Source: Curtobacterium sp. MCBA15_008
GTDB taxonomy: Bacteria > Actinomycetota > Actinomycetes > Actinomycetales > Microbacteriaceae
Assembly (NCBI RefSeq): GCF_001865065.1
Contig: NZ_MJGN01000001.1
Span: 90,761-149,408 of the forward strand
Reading direction: 5' to 3'
Length of the DNA stretch: 58,648 bases
Below, piece after piece: positions 1-7,280 of this stretch. Positions within the stretch are counted from its first letter, which is position 1. Each line of letters opens with the position of its first letter. The notes beneath the pieces were generated by a model. The model made no database searches, was not told where the DNA came from, and was given only the letters and a program-made list of their open reading frames with translations. A program made the position numbers and the translations under genes.

Positions 1-19
1 ACCGTGCCTCCCGTCCGTC
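1..19. repeat. Left window end: half of a recurrent terminator-type stem
   Basis: These 19 bases are the exact reverse complement of the last 19 bases of the window (58630-58648). The same GCCTCCCGTCC / GGACGGGAGGC core forms stems of intergenic hairpins at 28373-28416 and, with variation, at 41175-41221. It is probably one arm of a transcription terminator whose other arm lies outside the window. I see no gene in positions 20-150. Confidence 0.6.
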
Positions 20-154
20 ATGCGTCACCCACCGCACGTTCCTGCCCATCGCACTCGACCTGGGTTGCCGTTTCGCGCGTAGGGGGCCAGAAGATCCGAC
101 CTCCTACGCTCGATTCGACATCCCACGCGCGGATCGGCCCCGCCCACCCTGTCC

Positions 155-198
155 GTCAACTCAGGTTGACAGATGTCGGAGCGTCAATGTAGGTTGAC
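155..198. promoter_or_regulatory. Paired palindromic operators upstream of the HTH gene
   Basis: There are two 16-base dyads, GTCAACTCAGGTTGAC at 155-170 (perfect 6-base arms) and GTCAATGTAGGTTGAC at 183-198 (one mismatch), with centres 28 bases apart, close to three helical turns on one face of the DNA. They overlap both promoter elements of the downstream gene, so a bound protein would block RNA polymerase. The obvious candidate ligand is the HTH protein encoded immediately downstream, giving autorepression of the HTH-ABC exporter operon. Binding by that protein is inference. Confidence 0.7.
166..195 (+). promoter_or_regulatory. Predicted leaderless promoter of the HTH-ABC operon
   Basis: TTGACA (166-171), an 18-base spacer and TAGGTT (190-195) form a good sigma-70-type promoter. 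The ATG at 203 begins 7 bases after the -10 hexamer, which is where transcription should start, and there is no Shine-Dalgarno sequence. The mRNA is therefore probably leaderless, which favours 203 over the in-frame ATG at 173. Confidence 0.6.
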
Positions 199-202
199 AG
201 CC

Positions 203-418
203 ATGGACCGACCGACCATCACGAGCCTCGCCGCGGGGGCCTCCGGAGACGACCCGTTCTCCGCCCTCGCCAGCGTGCGCGAGCTCCGACGTGAGCTCGA
301 ACGGACCGAGGAACTCGCTGCCCGCCGCGCCCGGAACGCCGGCGCCTCGTGGCAGGAGATCGCGACGCTCCTCGGCGTCAGCCGACAGGCAGTGCACAAG
401 AAGTACGGCAGAAACTAG
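203..418 (+). CDS. Small HTH transcriptional regulator
   Basis: This encodes a 71-residue protein. The N-terminal half is rich in Glu, Arg and Leu and probably forms a helical dimerisation segment (LRRELERTEELAARR). The C-terminal third is a helix-turn-helix with the pattern WQEIATLLGVSRQAVHKKYG. Small proteins of this type are common in actinobacteria next to transporters or proteases. The start at 203 is chosen from the leaderless promoter; an upstream in-frame ATG at 173 would fall between the two operators. The exporter gene begins 7 bases after the stop, so the two are one operon. The likely role is local repression from the paired palindromes. The effector is unknown; export of the inducer by the ABC protein is a reasonable guess only. 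Confidence 0.75.
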   Translation: MDRPTITSLAAGASGDDPFSALASVRELRRELERTEELAARRARNAGASWQEIATLLGVSRQAVHKKYGRN

Positions 419-425
419 GACCACG

Positions 426-2282
426 ATGAGCTCCCCCTTCGCACGACCCAAGAAGACCGACGGCCCCCGCGCCAGCTTCGGCCGACTACTGGGCTACCTG
501 TTCGAGAACAAGCCCGCGATGGTCGTCATCATCGTGCTGAGCATCCTCGGCGCGGGTGCGTCCCTCGCCCAGCCGCTCCTGGTGAACCAGGTGGTCACCG
601 CGGTGCAGCACGGCAACACGCTGAGCATGCTCGTGTGGGCCCTCGTCGCCCTCGTGCTCGTCTCCGGGGTCCTCAACGGTGTCCAGCACTTCCTGCTCCA
701 GCGCGCGGGTGAGGGTGTGGTCCTCTCCACGCGCCGCAAGCTCATCGCCCGCATCCTCAACCTGCCGATCTCCGAGTTCGACACGCGTCGCACCGGCGAC
801 CTGGTGTCCCGGGTCGGCAGCGACACCACGCTGCTCCGTGCGGTGCTCACGCAGGGGCTCATCGAGTCCATCGGCGGCGCGCTCACCTTCATCGGCGCGG
901 TCATCGCGATGGCGATCATCGACCCGCTCCTGCTCGGCATCACCGTCGTCATCGTGCTCGTCGCCATCGTCGTCGTCGGCGGCCTGAGCCGACGCATCCG
1001 CATCGCGTCGAAGAAGGCGCAGGAGAAGGTGGGCGACCTGACCGCCGCGGTCGAGCGCGGCATCGGTGCCGTCCGGACGATCCGCGCGGCCGGCGCCACC
1101 GAGCGCGAGGTGCACGAGGTCGACTCGCACGCGACCGAGGCCTACAGGCGCGGCCTCGACATCGCGAAGATGTCGGCGTTCGTCGTGCCGGTCGCGAGCA
1201 TCGTCATGCAGGTGGCGTTCATCGCCGTGCTCGGCGTCGGCGGCGCGCAGGTCGCCGCCGGCACCATCACGATCGCGACCCTCATCACGTTCATCCTGCT
1301 GCTGTTCATGATGATCATGCCGCTCGGCCAGGCCATGGGTGCGGTCGTCGCCGTCGCCCAGGCTCTCGGCGCCCTCGGGCGCATCGAGGAGATCCTGCAC
1401 CTGCCGACCGAGGCCCAGGACGACGGCGCGGTCCGCGTCGCCGCCGCCGTCGAGACCGACGACGCCATCACCTTCGAGCACGTCTCGTTCCACTACCGCG
1501 GCTCCGCGGATGCCTCCGGTCCCGACGGCGCGGTCGCGTCCGCCGGGTCGACGGGCGGGCCTGGAGGCACGACTCGCTTCCCCGACACCGCCGACGACGA
1601 GCAGGCGGTGCTGCACGACGTGTCCTTCCGGGTGCCGCGCGGTTCGCGGGTCGCCCTGGTGGGGCCGTCCGGTGCCGGCAAGTCGACGACCCTCGCGCTC
1701 ATCGAGCGGTTCTACGACCCGACCGACGGGGTGATCCGGCTGGGTGGCGTCGACGTCCGCGGCCTCGACCGCGCCGAGCTCCGCGCCCAGATCGGCTACG
1801 TCGAACAGGACGCCCCGGTGCTGGCCGGCACGATCCGCGCGAACCTGCTGCTCGGGTCGCCGAACGCGACGGAGGACGACTGCACCCGCGTGCTCGAGGC
1901 GGTGAACCTCGGCGAGGTCCTGCACCGCGATCCCCGGGGGTTGGACGCACAGGTCGGCGAGGACGGCGTCATGCTGTCGGGTGGTGAGCGCCAGCGTCTG
2001 GCGATCGCCCGTGCACTGCTCGCCGCGCCGCCGATCCTGCTGCTCGACGAGTCGACGTCGTCGCTCGACGGGGTGAACGAGCAGAAGATGCGGCTCGCGA
2101 TCGACGCCGTCGCCGAGGACCGCACCCTGCTCGTCATCGCGCACCGGCTCTCCACCGTGGTGGACTCGGACGTCATCGTCGTGCTCGAGCACGGGCGGGT
2201 CGTCGGGGTCGGGACGCACTCAGAGCTCGTCGAGTCGACGCCGCTCTACCGCGACCTGGCGAAGCACCAGCTCCTCGTCTGA
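426..2282 (+). CDS. ABC transporter, fused membrane and ATPase domains (multidrug/lipid exporter type)
   Basis: This 618-residue half-transporter of the MsbA/LmrA-like exporter class acts as a dimer in the cytoplasmic membrane. An ABC membrane domain of about six helices occupies roughly residues 20-330. The nucleotide-binding domain follows, with Walker A GPSGAGKST at 413-421 (Lys419), signature LSGGERQR from 517, Walker B ILLLDE at 537-542 (Glu542 catalytic) and switch His573. A Gly/Ser/Ala-rich insertion of about 30 residues (around 360-395) interrupts the start of the ATPase domain; its DNA contains the dispersed CTGGAGGC element (1557-1571). AGGA at 417-420 precedes the ATG, just after the HTH gene. 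The substrate cannot be read from sequence. The exporter call is firm and the drug-export role is inference from family. Confidence 0.92.
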   Translation: MSSPFARPKKTDGPRASFGRLLGYLFENKPAMVVIIVLSILGAGASLAQPLLVNQVVTAVQHGNTLSMLVWALVALVLVSGVLNGVQHFLLQRAGEGVVLSTRRKLIARILNLPISEFDTRRTGDLVSRVGSDTTLLRAVLTQGLIESIGGALTFIGAVIAMAIIDPLLLGITVVIVLVAIVVVGGLSRRIRIASKKAQEKVGDLTAAVERGIGAVRTIRAAGATEREVHEVDSHATEAYRRGLDIAKMSAFVVPVASIVMQVAFIAVLGVGGAQVAAGTITIATLITFILLLFMMIMPLGQAMGAVVAVAQALGALGRIEEILHLPTEAQDDGAVRVAAAVETDDAITFEHVSFHYRGSADASGPDGAVASAGSTGGPGGTTRFPDTADDEQAVLHDVSFRVPRGSRVALVGPSGAGKSTTLALIERFYDPTDGVIRLGGVDVRGLDRAELRAQIGYVEQDAPVLAGTIRANLLLGSPNATEDDCTRVLEAVNLGEVLHRDPRGLDAQVGEDGVMLSGGERQRLAIARALLAAPPILLLDESTSSLDGVNEQKMRLAIDAVAEDRTLLVIAHRLSTVVDSDVIVVLEHGRVVGVGTHSELVESTPLYRDLAKHQLLV

Positions 2283-2293
2283 CGCGCCCGTTC

Positions 2294-2365
2294 CGCAAAA
2301 CGCAACGTCGGCGGTTCCTCGCAGCGGTATCTCGCTGCGAAGATCCGCCGACGTTGCGTTTTGCG
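2294..2365. terminator. Long bidirectional hairpin between convergent genes
   Basis: A perfect 21-base-pair stem (arms 2294-2314 and 2345-2365) encloses a second perfect 8-base-pair stem, TCGCAGCG at 2319-2326 with CGCTGCGA at 2333-2340. It lies between the convergent ABC exporter and dehydrogenase genes, and the flanking AAAA/TTTT tracts suit termination in both directions. The arms are unusually long for a terminator. Confidence 0.75.
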
Positions 2366-2377
2366 AGGGGGAAGGGG

Positions 2378-3901
2378 TCAGGCGGCGAAGGGGTCCGGCG
2401 TCAGCACGTAGACCGTCTCGAGGTACTCCTCGATGCCCTCGTGCGACCCCTCACGGCCGAGCCCGGAGGACTTCACGCCACCGAAGGGGAACGCCGCGTT
2501 CGAGACGACCCCGGTGTTGAGGCCGAGCATCCCCGTCTCGAGGCGTTCCGCCAACCGCTGGCCACGGGCGAAGTCCGTCGTGTACGCGTACGCGATGAGT
2601 CCGAACTCGGTGTCGTTCGCCAGGCGGATGCCCTCTTCCTCCGTCGTGAACCGCGTGATCGAGACGACCGGCCCGAAGATCTCGGTCGTGAGGATCTCCG
2701 ATCCGGGCTGCACGTCGTCGAGCACCGTCGGCGCGTAGTACGTGCCGGGCCGGTCCACGCGCTGCCCACCGGTGACGAGCCGGGCACCACGGGTGACGGC
2801 GTCGTCGACCAGCCGTGCGGCCTTGTCCACCGCGCGGTCGTCGATGAGCGGTCCCATCGTGGTGCCGTCCTCGCTGCCGCGGCCGATCCGGAGCTCTTCG
2901 ACCTTCGCGGTGAGCGCCGCCGTGAAGGCGTCCGCGATACCCTCCTGCACGAAGAACCGGTTCGCGGCGGTGCAGGCCTCGCCCACGTTCCGGAACTTCG
3001 CCAGCATCGCGTTCGTGACCGCCGTGTCGAGGTCGGCGTCGTCGAACACCAGGAGCGGGGCGTTGCCGCCGAGCTCCATGCTCGTCTTGAGGACGTTGTC
3101 AGCCGCCTGCTTGAGGAGCGCCGACCCGACCGGCGTCGATCCCGTGAAGGTCAGCTTCCGCAGCCGTCGGTCGGCGATGATCGGCTCGGACAGGCCCTTC
3201 GCATCGAGTGACGGCACCACGTTGAGGACGCCGTCGGGCAGCCCGGCGCGACGGAACAGCTCGACCAGGAACAGGGTCGTCAGCGGGGTGAGTTCGGCCG
3301 GCTTCACGACGACGGTGCACCCGGCGGCCAGCGCCGGGCCGATCTTCCGCGTCGCCATCGCCAGCGGGAAGTTCCACGGCGTGATCGCGTAGACCGGGCC
3401 GGCGGGGCGCTTCAGGACGATGGCGCGGCCGGTACCCTCCGGGTTGGTGCGGTAGTCCCCGTGGATCCGCACGGCCTCTTCGGAGAACCACCGGAGGAAC
3501 TCGCCGCCGTACGTCACCTCGCCGCGGGCCTCGGCGAGCGGCTTGCCCATCTCGAGCGTCATGAGCGCGGCGAGGTCGTCGGCGTGCTCGCGCACCAGGT
3601 CGAACGCCCGGCGCAGCAGGTCGGACCGCTGCCGGGGCGGGGTCGCCGCCCAGTCGTCCTGCGCGGCGACCGCGGCGTCGAGGGCCGCGATGCCGTCCTC
3701 GGGGGTGGCGTCGGCGACCTCGGCGAGGACCGCTCCCGTGGAGGGGTCCCGCACCGGGAACGTCCGGCCGCCGGAGGCCGCCCGCCAGCTGCCGCCGATG
3801 AAGAGCCCCGTCGGGACCCCGGCGACGGAGACGTTGTCGTCCGCGACAGTGGTGGTGGGTCCGGTGGTCGTGGTGGTGTCGGTCGTTCGGGTGTCGGTCA
3901 C
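2378..3901 (-). CDS. gabD: NAD(P)-dependent succinate-semialdehyde-type aldehyde dehydrogenase
   Basis: This 507-residue aldehyde dehydrogenase would oxidise succinic semialdehyde or a related aldehyde to the acid. All hallmarks are present: TPWNF with Asn177, cofactor Lys200, general base Glu276 in MELGGN and nucleophile Cys310 in NVGEACTAANRF. ELGGNAPLLVFDDADLD is typical of the GabD branch. The N-terminal 24 residues are an unusual Thr-rich extension. The GTG start overlaps the pncA stop by 4 bases (GTGA) and has GGAGGA about 9 bases upstream (3910-3915). It is the last gene of a four-gene minus-strand run. No GABA transaminase is nearby, so the exact substrate is uncertain. Confidence 0.88.
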   Translation of the reverse strand: MTDTRTTDTTTTTGPTTTVADDNVSVAGVPTGLFIGGSWRAASGGRTFPVRDPSTGAVLAEVADATPEDGIAALDAAVAAQDDWAATPPRQRSDLLRRAFDLVREHADDLAALMTLEMGKPLAEARGEVTYGGEFLRWFSEEAVRIHGDYRTNPEGTGRAIVLKRPAGPVYAITPWNFPLAMATRKIGPALAAGCTVVVKPAELTPLTTLFLVELFRRAGLPDGVLNVVPSLDAKGLSEPIIADRRLRKLTFTGSTPVGSALLKQAADNVLKTSMELGGNAPLLVFDDADLDTAVTNAMLAKFRNVGEACTAANRFFVQEGIADAFTAALTAKVEELRIGRGSEDGTTMGPLIDDRAVDKAARLVDDAVTRGARLVTGGQRVDRPGTYYAPTVLDDVQPGSEILTTEIFGPVVSITRFTTEEEGIRLANDTEFGLIAYAYTTDFARGQRLAERLETGMLGLNTGVVSNAAFPFGGVKSSGLGREGSHEGIEEYLETVYVLTPDPFAA

Positions 3902-4518
3902 AGTACTGCTCCTCCGGGGTTCGCGAGCCCCTCGTCCATGTCGCTCGTGCCGATGTGGCCGCCGGCCGTCCGGATCTCGTCGAGGGCTCGCTCGCTGCGC
4001 TCCGGGTCCACACCGGCGACCAGGTCGTCGATGACCTCGACGGCGTACCCGGCGGTGAGCGCGTCGAGCGCCGAGGCCCGGACGCAGTGGTCGGTGGCGA
4101 TGCCCACGACGTCGACGGACGTGACGTGGTGCTCGACGAGGACGTCGGGCAGCGGCACGCCGCCCTCGGTCCGGCCCTGGAAGGCCGAGTAGTCCGGCGT
4201 CCCCTGCCCCTTGAACACGTGGACGTCGATCGGCGCGGTGTCGAGGTCGGGGTGGTAGTCGGCCCCAGGGGTCCCTGCGACGCAGTGCACCGGCCACGTC
4301 GTCACGAAGTCCGGCGCCGCCGTGCCGGCGAAGTGGCCGCCGTTGTCGTCGTCGCCGTGGTGCCAGTCGCGCGAGGCGACGATGAGGTCGTACTCGTCGG
4401 CGTGCCGGCCGAGGAACGCGGAGATGCGACGAGCGACCGCCGCTCCCCCGGTGACACCGAGGGGACCGCCCTCGGTGAAGTCGTTCTGGACGTCGACGAT
4501 GAGGAGTGCCCTGGCCAT
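3898..4518 (-). CDS. pncA: Nicotinamidase/pyrazinamidase
   Basis: PncA hydrolyses nicotinamide to nicotinate and ammonia in NAD salvage. The 206-residue protein has the isochorismatase-like fold signature LLIVDVQNDF. The catalytic triad is Asp9, Lys103 (VFKGQGT) and Cys145 (TDHCVRASA), and the probable metal ligands are Asp51, His53 and His78. Length and motifs match the family. The ATG at 4518 is preferred because it starts exactly at the conserved MARALLIVD; an upstream in-frame start would add 17 residues with no family counterpart. The gene lies 23 bases after the carboxypeptidase gene and is translationally coupled to the dehydrogenase through a GTGA overlap. Pairing an NAD-salvage enzyme with an NAD-dependent dehydrogenase is plausible but may be incidental. 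Confidence 0.93.
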   Translation of the reverse strand: MARALLIVDVQNDFTEGGPLGVTGGAAVARRISAFLGRHADEYDLIVASRDWHHGDDDNGGHFAGTAAPDFVTTWPVHCVAGTPGADYHPDLDTAPIDVHVFKGQGTPDYSAFQGRTEGGVPLPDVLVEHHVTSVDVVGIATDHCVRASALDALTAGYAVEVIDDLVAGVDPERSERALDEIRTAGGHIGTSDMDEGLANPGGAVL

Positions 4519-4541
4519 GGAGCCATCCAACACCCCGCGGA

Positions 4542-6044
4542 TCAGGACCCGGTGAGCTTGCTCCCGCACGAGTAGGTGGCCGCGGTGACCCGGTCGAGTG
4601 CCGGCAGCGCAGCGGCACGCGAGGACCCGATCGCGTAGAACGCGAAGGTCAGCCGGGAGCCGTCCGCGGCGTCGATGTACCCGCCGAGCGTGTTCGCGCT
4701 GTCGATCCAGCCGGTCTTCGCGTGCACCTTGCCGCGCGCGACGGCGTTCGCACCGGTGAACCGGCTGGCGAGCGTGCCGGACTGCCCGGACACGGGCAGC
4801 GCGTTCGCGAGCGTGCCGAGGCCCTTCGCCCCCGCGGCGACCTGCACCATCAGGTGGGCGACGAAGTTCGGGGACACCGCGTTCGCCGCGCTCTCACCCG
4901 AACCGTCCTTGATGACGATGCCGGCCGGGTCGACCCCGTACGAGCCGAGGGCCTTCTGGTAGACCGACGTCAGCGATGCTGCGGACCCGTCCGAGCCGGA
5001 CTGCTTCGACGACACCCGTGCGAGCATCTCGGCGAGGGTGTTGTCGGAGTTCGGGATCATCTGGCCGATGAGCGTCGAGACCGGCTGCGACGACACCGTC
5101 GCGATGGTGTCCGAGCTCGTCGTGGCGCGCTTGACGATCTGCGCGTTCGCCGCCCCGGCCACCCCGGCGTTCGCCAGCGCGGTGCGGAAGAGGGTGCCCG
5201 CACGACCGACCGGGTCGGTGGAGCGCGGCGAGGTGGCGGCACCGGGGTTCGCCCGGTCACCGTCGACCATCAGCGCGGTGACGTTCGGCTGGTACCCGAT
5301 CGTCCGCTCGCTGACGGGCCAGGTCGGGTCCCACGCGTCGCCGTCGTTCCAGTACGTGTCGTCCGTGACGATCGTGGTGACCGGGGCGTTGCCGAGCTTC
5401 GCCTTCACCTGCTGGGCGAGCTGGCCGAGCGTCGGTGCGCCCGGGTAGACCGTGGCCCCGCCCGCCGACAGGGTCGCGTCCCCGTGGCCGACGAGCGCGA
5501 TCGCGCCACCGGACTCCTTCGTGACGGTGGTCGGGATCCGGTACCCGCCGCCGACGACGGCCAGCGCGGTCGCCGTCGTCAGGGTCTTCATGACGCTGCC
5601 GGTCTGTGCTGCCTTGTCGCCGTTGCGCGAGAACAGCACCTGGCCGGTCTTCGCGTTCATGACGTAGCCCTCGAACGCGCCGAGGCCGCTCGCCGAGGCG
5701 GCACCCGAGATCGTGCAGGTGCGGAGGGCGGAGGGCCCGGTGGTCTTCTCGGGGACCGTGCGGCCCGTCGGTGTCGGGGTGCTCGACGGCTTCGTGGTGG
5801 TCGGCGAGGCGGTCGGGGTCGGGGTCCGTGTCTCCTGCTCGGCGACGGCGGACGCCGAGGACCGGGGCGCGGGCATCGTGGCAGCGGCCACCGCGACGGC
5901 GCCGCCCGAACCGAGCACGAGGACGGTCGCCAGGCCCCCGGCGATCCACGGCACCGGACGGCGGGCGGCGGAGCTGCGGGCGGCGGTGAGCGCGTGGCGG
6001 AGGCGGTCCGCGACGGAGCGCGACGGAGGCTGGTGGTCGGACAT
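4542..6044 (-). CDS. dacB: D-alanyl-D-alanine carboxypeptidase, PBP4 (DacB) family
   Basis: This 500-residue class C penicillin-binding protein trims or cleaves peptidoglycan peptides outside the membrane. A cytoplasmic tail precedes one membrane segment at about residues 33-56, followed by a Thr/Pro/Ser-rich wall-spanning linker (about 70-105). The catalytic domain has Ser150-Val-Met-Lys153 (GSVMK), the SDN motif (NSDNTLAEML) and KTG (HAKTGW), which are all three active-site elements in order. It starts 11 bases after the oxidoreductase stop and is probably co-transcribed with it. It is membrane-anchored, not released, since no cleavage site follows the helix. Confidence 0.92.
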   Translation of the reverse strand: MSDHQPPSRSVADRLRHALTAARSSAARRPVPWIAGGLATVLVLGSGGAVAVAAATMPAPRSSASAVAEQETRTPTPTASPTTTKPSSTPTPTGRTVPEKTTGPSALRTCTISGAASASGLGAFEGYVMNAKTGQVLFSRNGDKAAQTGSVMKTLTTATALAVVGGGYRIPTTVTKESGGAIALVGHGDATLSAGGATVYPGAPTLGQLAQQVKAKLGNAPVTTIVTDDTYWNDGDAWDPTWPVSERTIGYQPNVTALMVDGDRANPGAATSPRSTDPVGRAGTLFRTALANAGVAGAANAQIVKRATTSSDTIATVSSQPVSTLIGQMIPNSDNTLAEMLARVSSKQSGSDGSAASLTSVYQKALGSYGVDPAGIVIKDGSGESAANAVSPNFVAHLMVQVAAGAKGLGTLANALPVSGQSGTLASRFTGANAVARGKVHAKTGWIDSANTLGGYIDAADGSRLTFAFYAIGSSRAAALPALDRVTAATYSCGSKLTGS

Positions 6045-6055
6045 CGCGATCGATC

Positions 6056-7090
6056 CTACGGAACTGCGGGAGGAGCCTCCAGGCCGTCGACCGGATCCGT
6101 CGTGACGGGACGGTCGTCGGCGGCGTACCGGACGCCCACCTGGCGACGTGCCTCGTCCATCAGGGCCATGATCGCGATGGTCTCCTCCGGGTCCATCGGA
6201 CCGCCCTCGTGGGTGCCGGACGTCACCATCGACTCGAACGCACGGGCCTCGTGCGCGTAGCCGGTCAGTTCCTCGCGGCCGTCGTACTCCTCGACCACGA
6301 CGCCGTCACGGTCGCGGATCCGCCACGTCGTCGGCGTGTACCAGGTCGCGTCGAGGTCGATGCGACCGTCCTCGCCGATCACCGACGCGGTGTTCGGGCT
6401 GCGGAGGTCGAGCCCGAAGTGGATCATCGACTGCGTCCCGCCCGGGTGCGTGAGGACGAGGCCCATCTGGGTGTCGACGCCCTGCTCGCTCAGCGTCCCG
6501 GCGGCGACGACCGACGTCGGCACCCCGAGCACGTCGACCGCGAACGAGATCGGGTAGACGCCGAGGTCGAGGATCGCGCCGCCGCCGAGCTCCGGGTCGT
6601 TGAGCCGGTGGTGCGGATCGGAGGGCAGCGCCTGGTGGTGGGTGGCCTCGACCACCCGGACGCGGCCGATCCGGCCCTCGGCGACGAGCTCGCGGATCAT
6701 CGACATCTGCGGGAGGAAGCGGGTCCACATCGCTTCCATCACGGCGACGTCCGCGCGTCGGGCCGCGTCGACCACGCGGCGTGCCTCGTCGGCGGTGATC
6801 GTGAACGCCTTCTCGACGAGGACGTGCTTGCCGGCCTCGATCGCGAGCAGGGCGTCCTCGGCGTGACGGGAGTGCGGGGTGGCGACGTAGACCGCGTCGA
6901 CCTCCGGGTCGGCGACGAGTTCCTCGTACGAGCCGTGCGCCCGCGGGATGCCGAACTCGTCGGCGAACGCCTGCGCCCGGTCCGCCGTGCGGCTGCCGAC
7001 CGCGACGAACTCCACCCCCGCGGGGACGCAGTCCCCCACGAAGGAGCGTGCGATGCCGCCCGTGCCGATGACTCCCCAGCGAACCGTCAT
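6056..7090 (-). CDS. Gfo/Idh/MocA-family oxidoreductase
   Basis: This 344-residue NAD(P)-dependent oxidoreductase has a Rossmann fold with WGVIGTGGIARSF at the very N-terminus. The family signature around EKAFTITADEARR contains the conserved E-K, followed by a C-terminal alpha/beta domain. Members act on sugars, inositols or trans-dihydrodiols, and the substrate here is unknown. It is the first gene of the run to dacB, pncA and gabD. The ATG at 7090 lies 6 bases after TAGACA, so transcription may begin at or next to the start codon; no convincing ribosome-binding site is seen. The last residues include the dispersed CTGGAGGC element in reverse (6073-6086). Confidence 0.88.
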   Translation of the reverse strand: MTVRWGVIGTGGIARSFVGDCVPAGVEFVAVGSRTADRAQAFADEFGIPRAHGSYEELVADPEVDAVYVATPHSRHAEDALLAIEAGKHVLVEKAFTITADEARRVVDAARRADVAVMEAMWTRFLPQMSMIRELVAEGRIGRVRVVEATHHQALPSDPHHRLNDPELGGGAILDLGVYPISFAVDVLGVPTSVVAAGTLSEQGVDTQMGLVLTHPGGTQSMIHFGLDLRSPNTASVIGEDGRIDLDATWYTPTTWRIRDRDGVVVEEYDGREELTGYAHEARAFESMVTSGTHEGGPMDPEETIAIMALMDEARRQVGVRYAADDRPVTTDPVDGLEAPPAVP

Positions 7091-7213
7091 GGTCCCTGTC
7101 TACCAGCGGGGTGGGCCGCCATGCCGTTGTCCTTCTGCAGCACTTTGGTATGGACTCCACGGACGATTGCCAGCTAGCGTGCTGCCAGGTCCCCCGAACA
7201 GGGGTGCCGCTTC

Positions 7214-7238
7214 CCCCGGGCCGGGCTCCGGCCCGGGG
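7214..7238 (+). promoter_or_regulatory. GC hairpin in the leader of the phosphatase gene
   Basis: A perfect 11-base-pair stem (CCCCGGGCCGG / CCGGCCCGGGG) with a 3-base loop lies 43 bases before the phosphatase start. A possible -10 element TAGCGT is at 7175-7180, so the hairpin would be in the 5' untranslated RNA. It has no U-tract after it. It could stabilise the mRNA or modulate translation; no riboswitch class is recognised. The rest of 7091-7280 shows nothing else. Confidence 0.45.
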
Positions 7239-7280
7239 CCCTTCCCCGAGATCCGCCCAGCAGAAAGCGATCAGGTCTCC

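Noticed and set aside
104..111. A strong Shine-Dalgarno-like AGGAGGT on the minus strand near the left end
   Set aside because: No start codon follows within a useful distance on that strand, and no open frame with coding character runs leftward from it in the available sequence.
2378..4618. A single 746-residue protein covering gabD and the upstream pncA region
   Set aside because: The N-terminal 239 codons overlap pncA in another frame and look like Arg/Pro-rich noise. A GTG at 3901 with a GGAGGA site gives the normal dehydrogenase length.
7214..7238. A transcription terminator or riboswitch in the phosphatase leader
   Set aside because: The hairpin has no U-tract, lies downstream of the only likely promoter, and fits no riboswitch class I know. 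I kept it as an unassigned leader hairpin.
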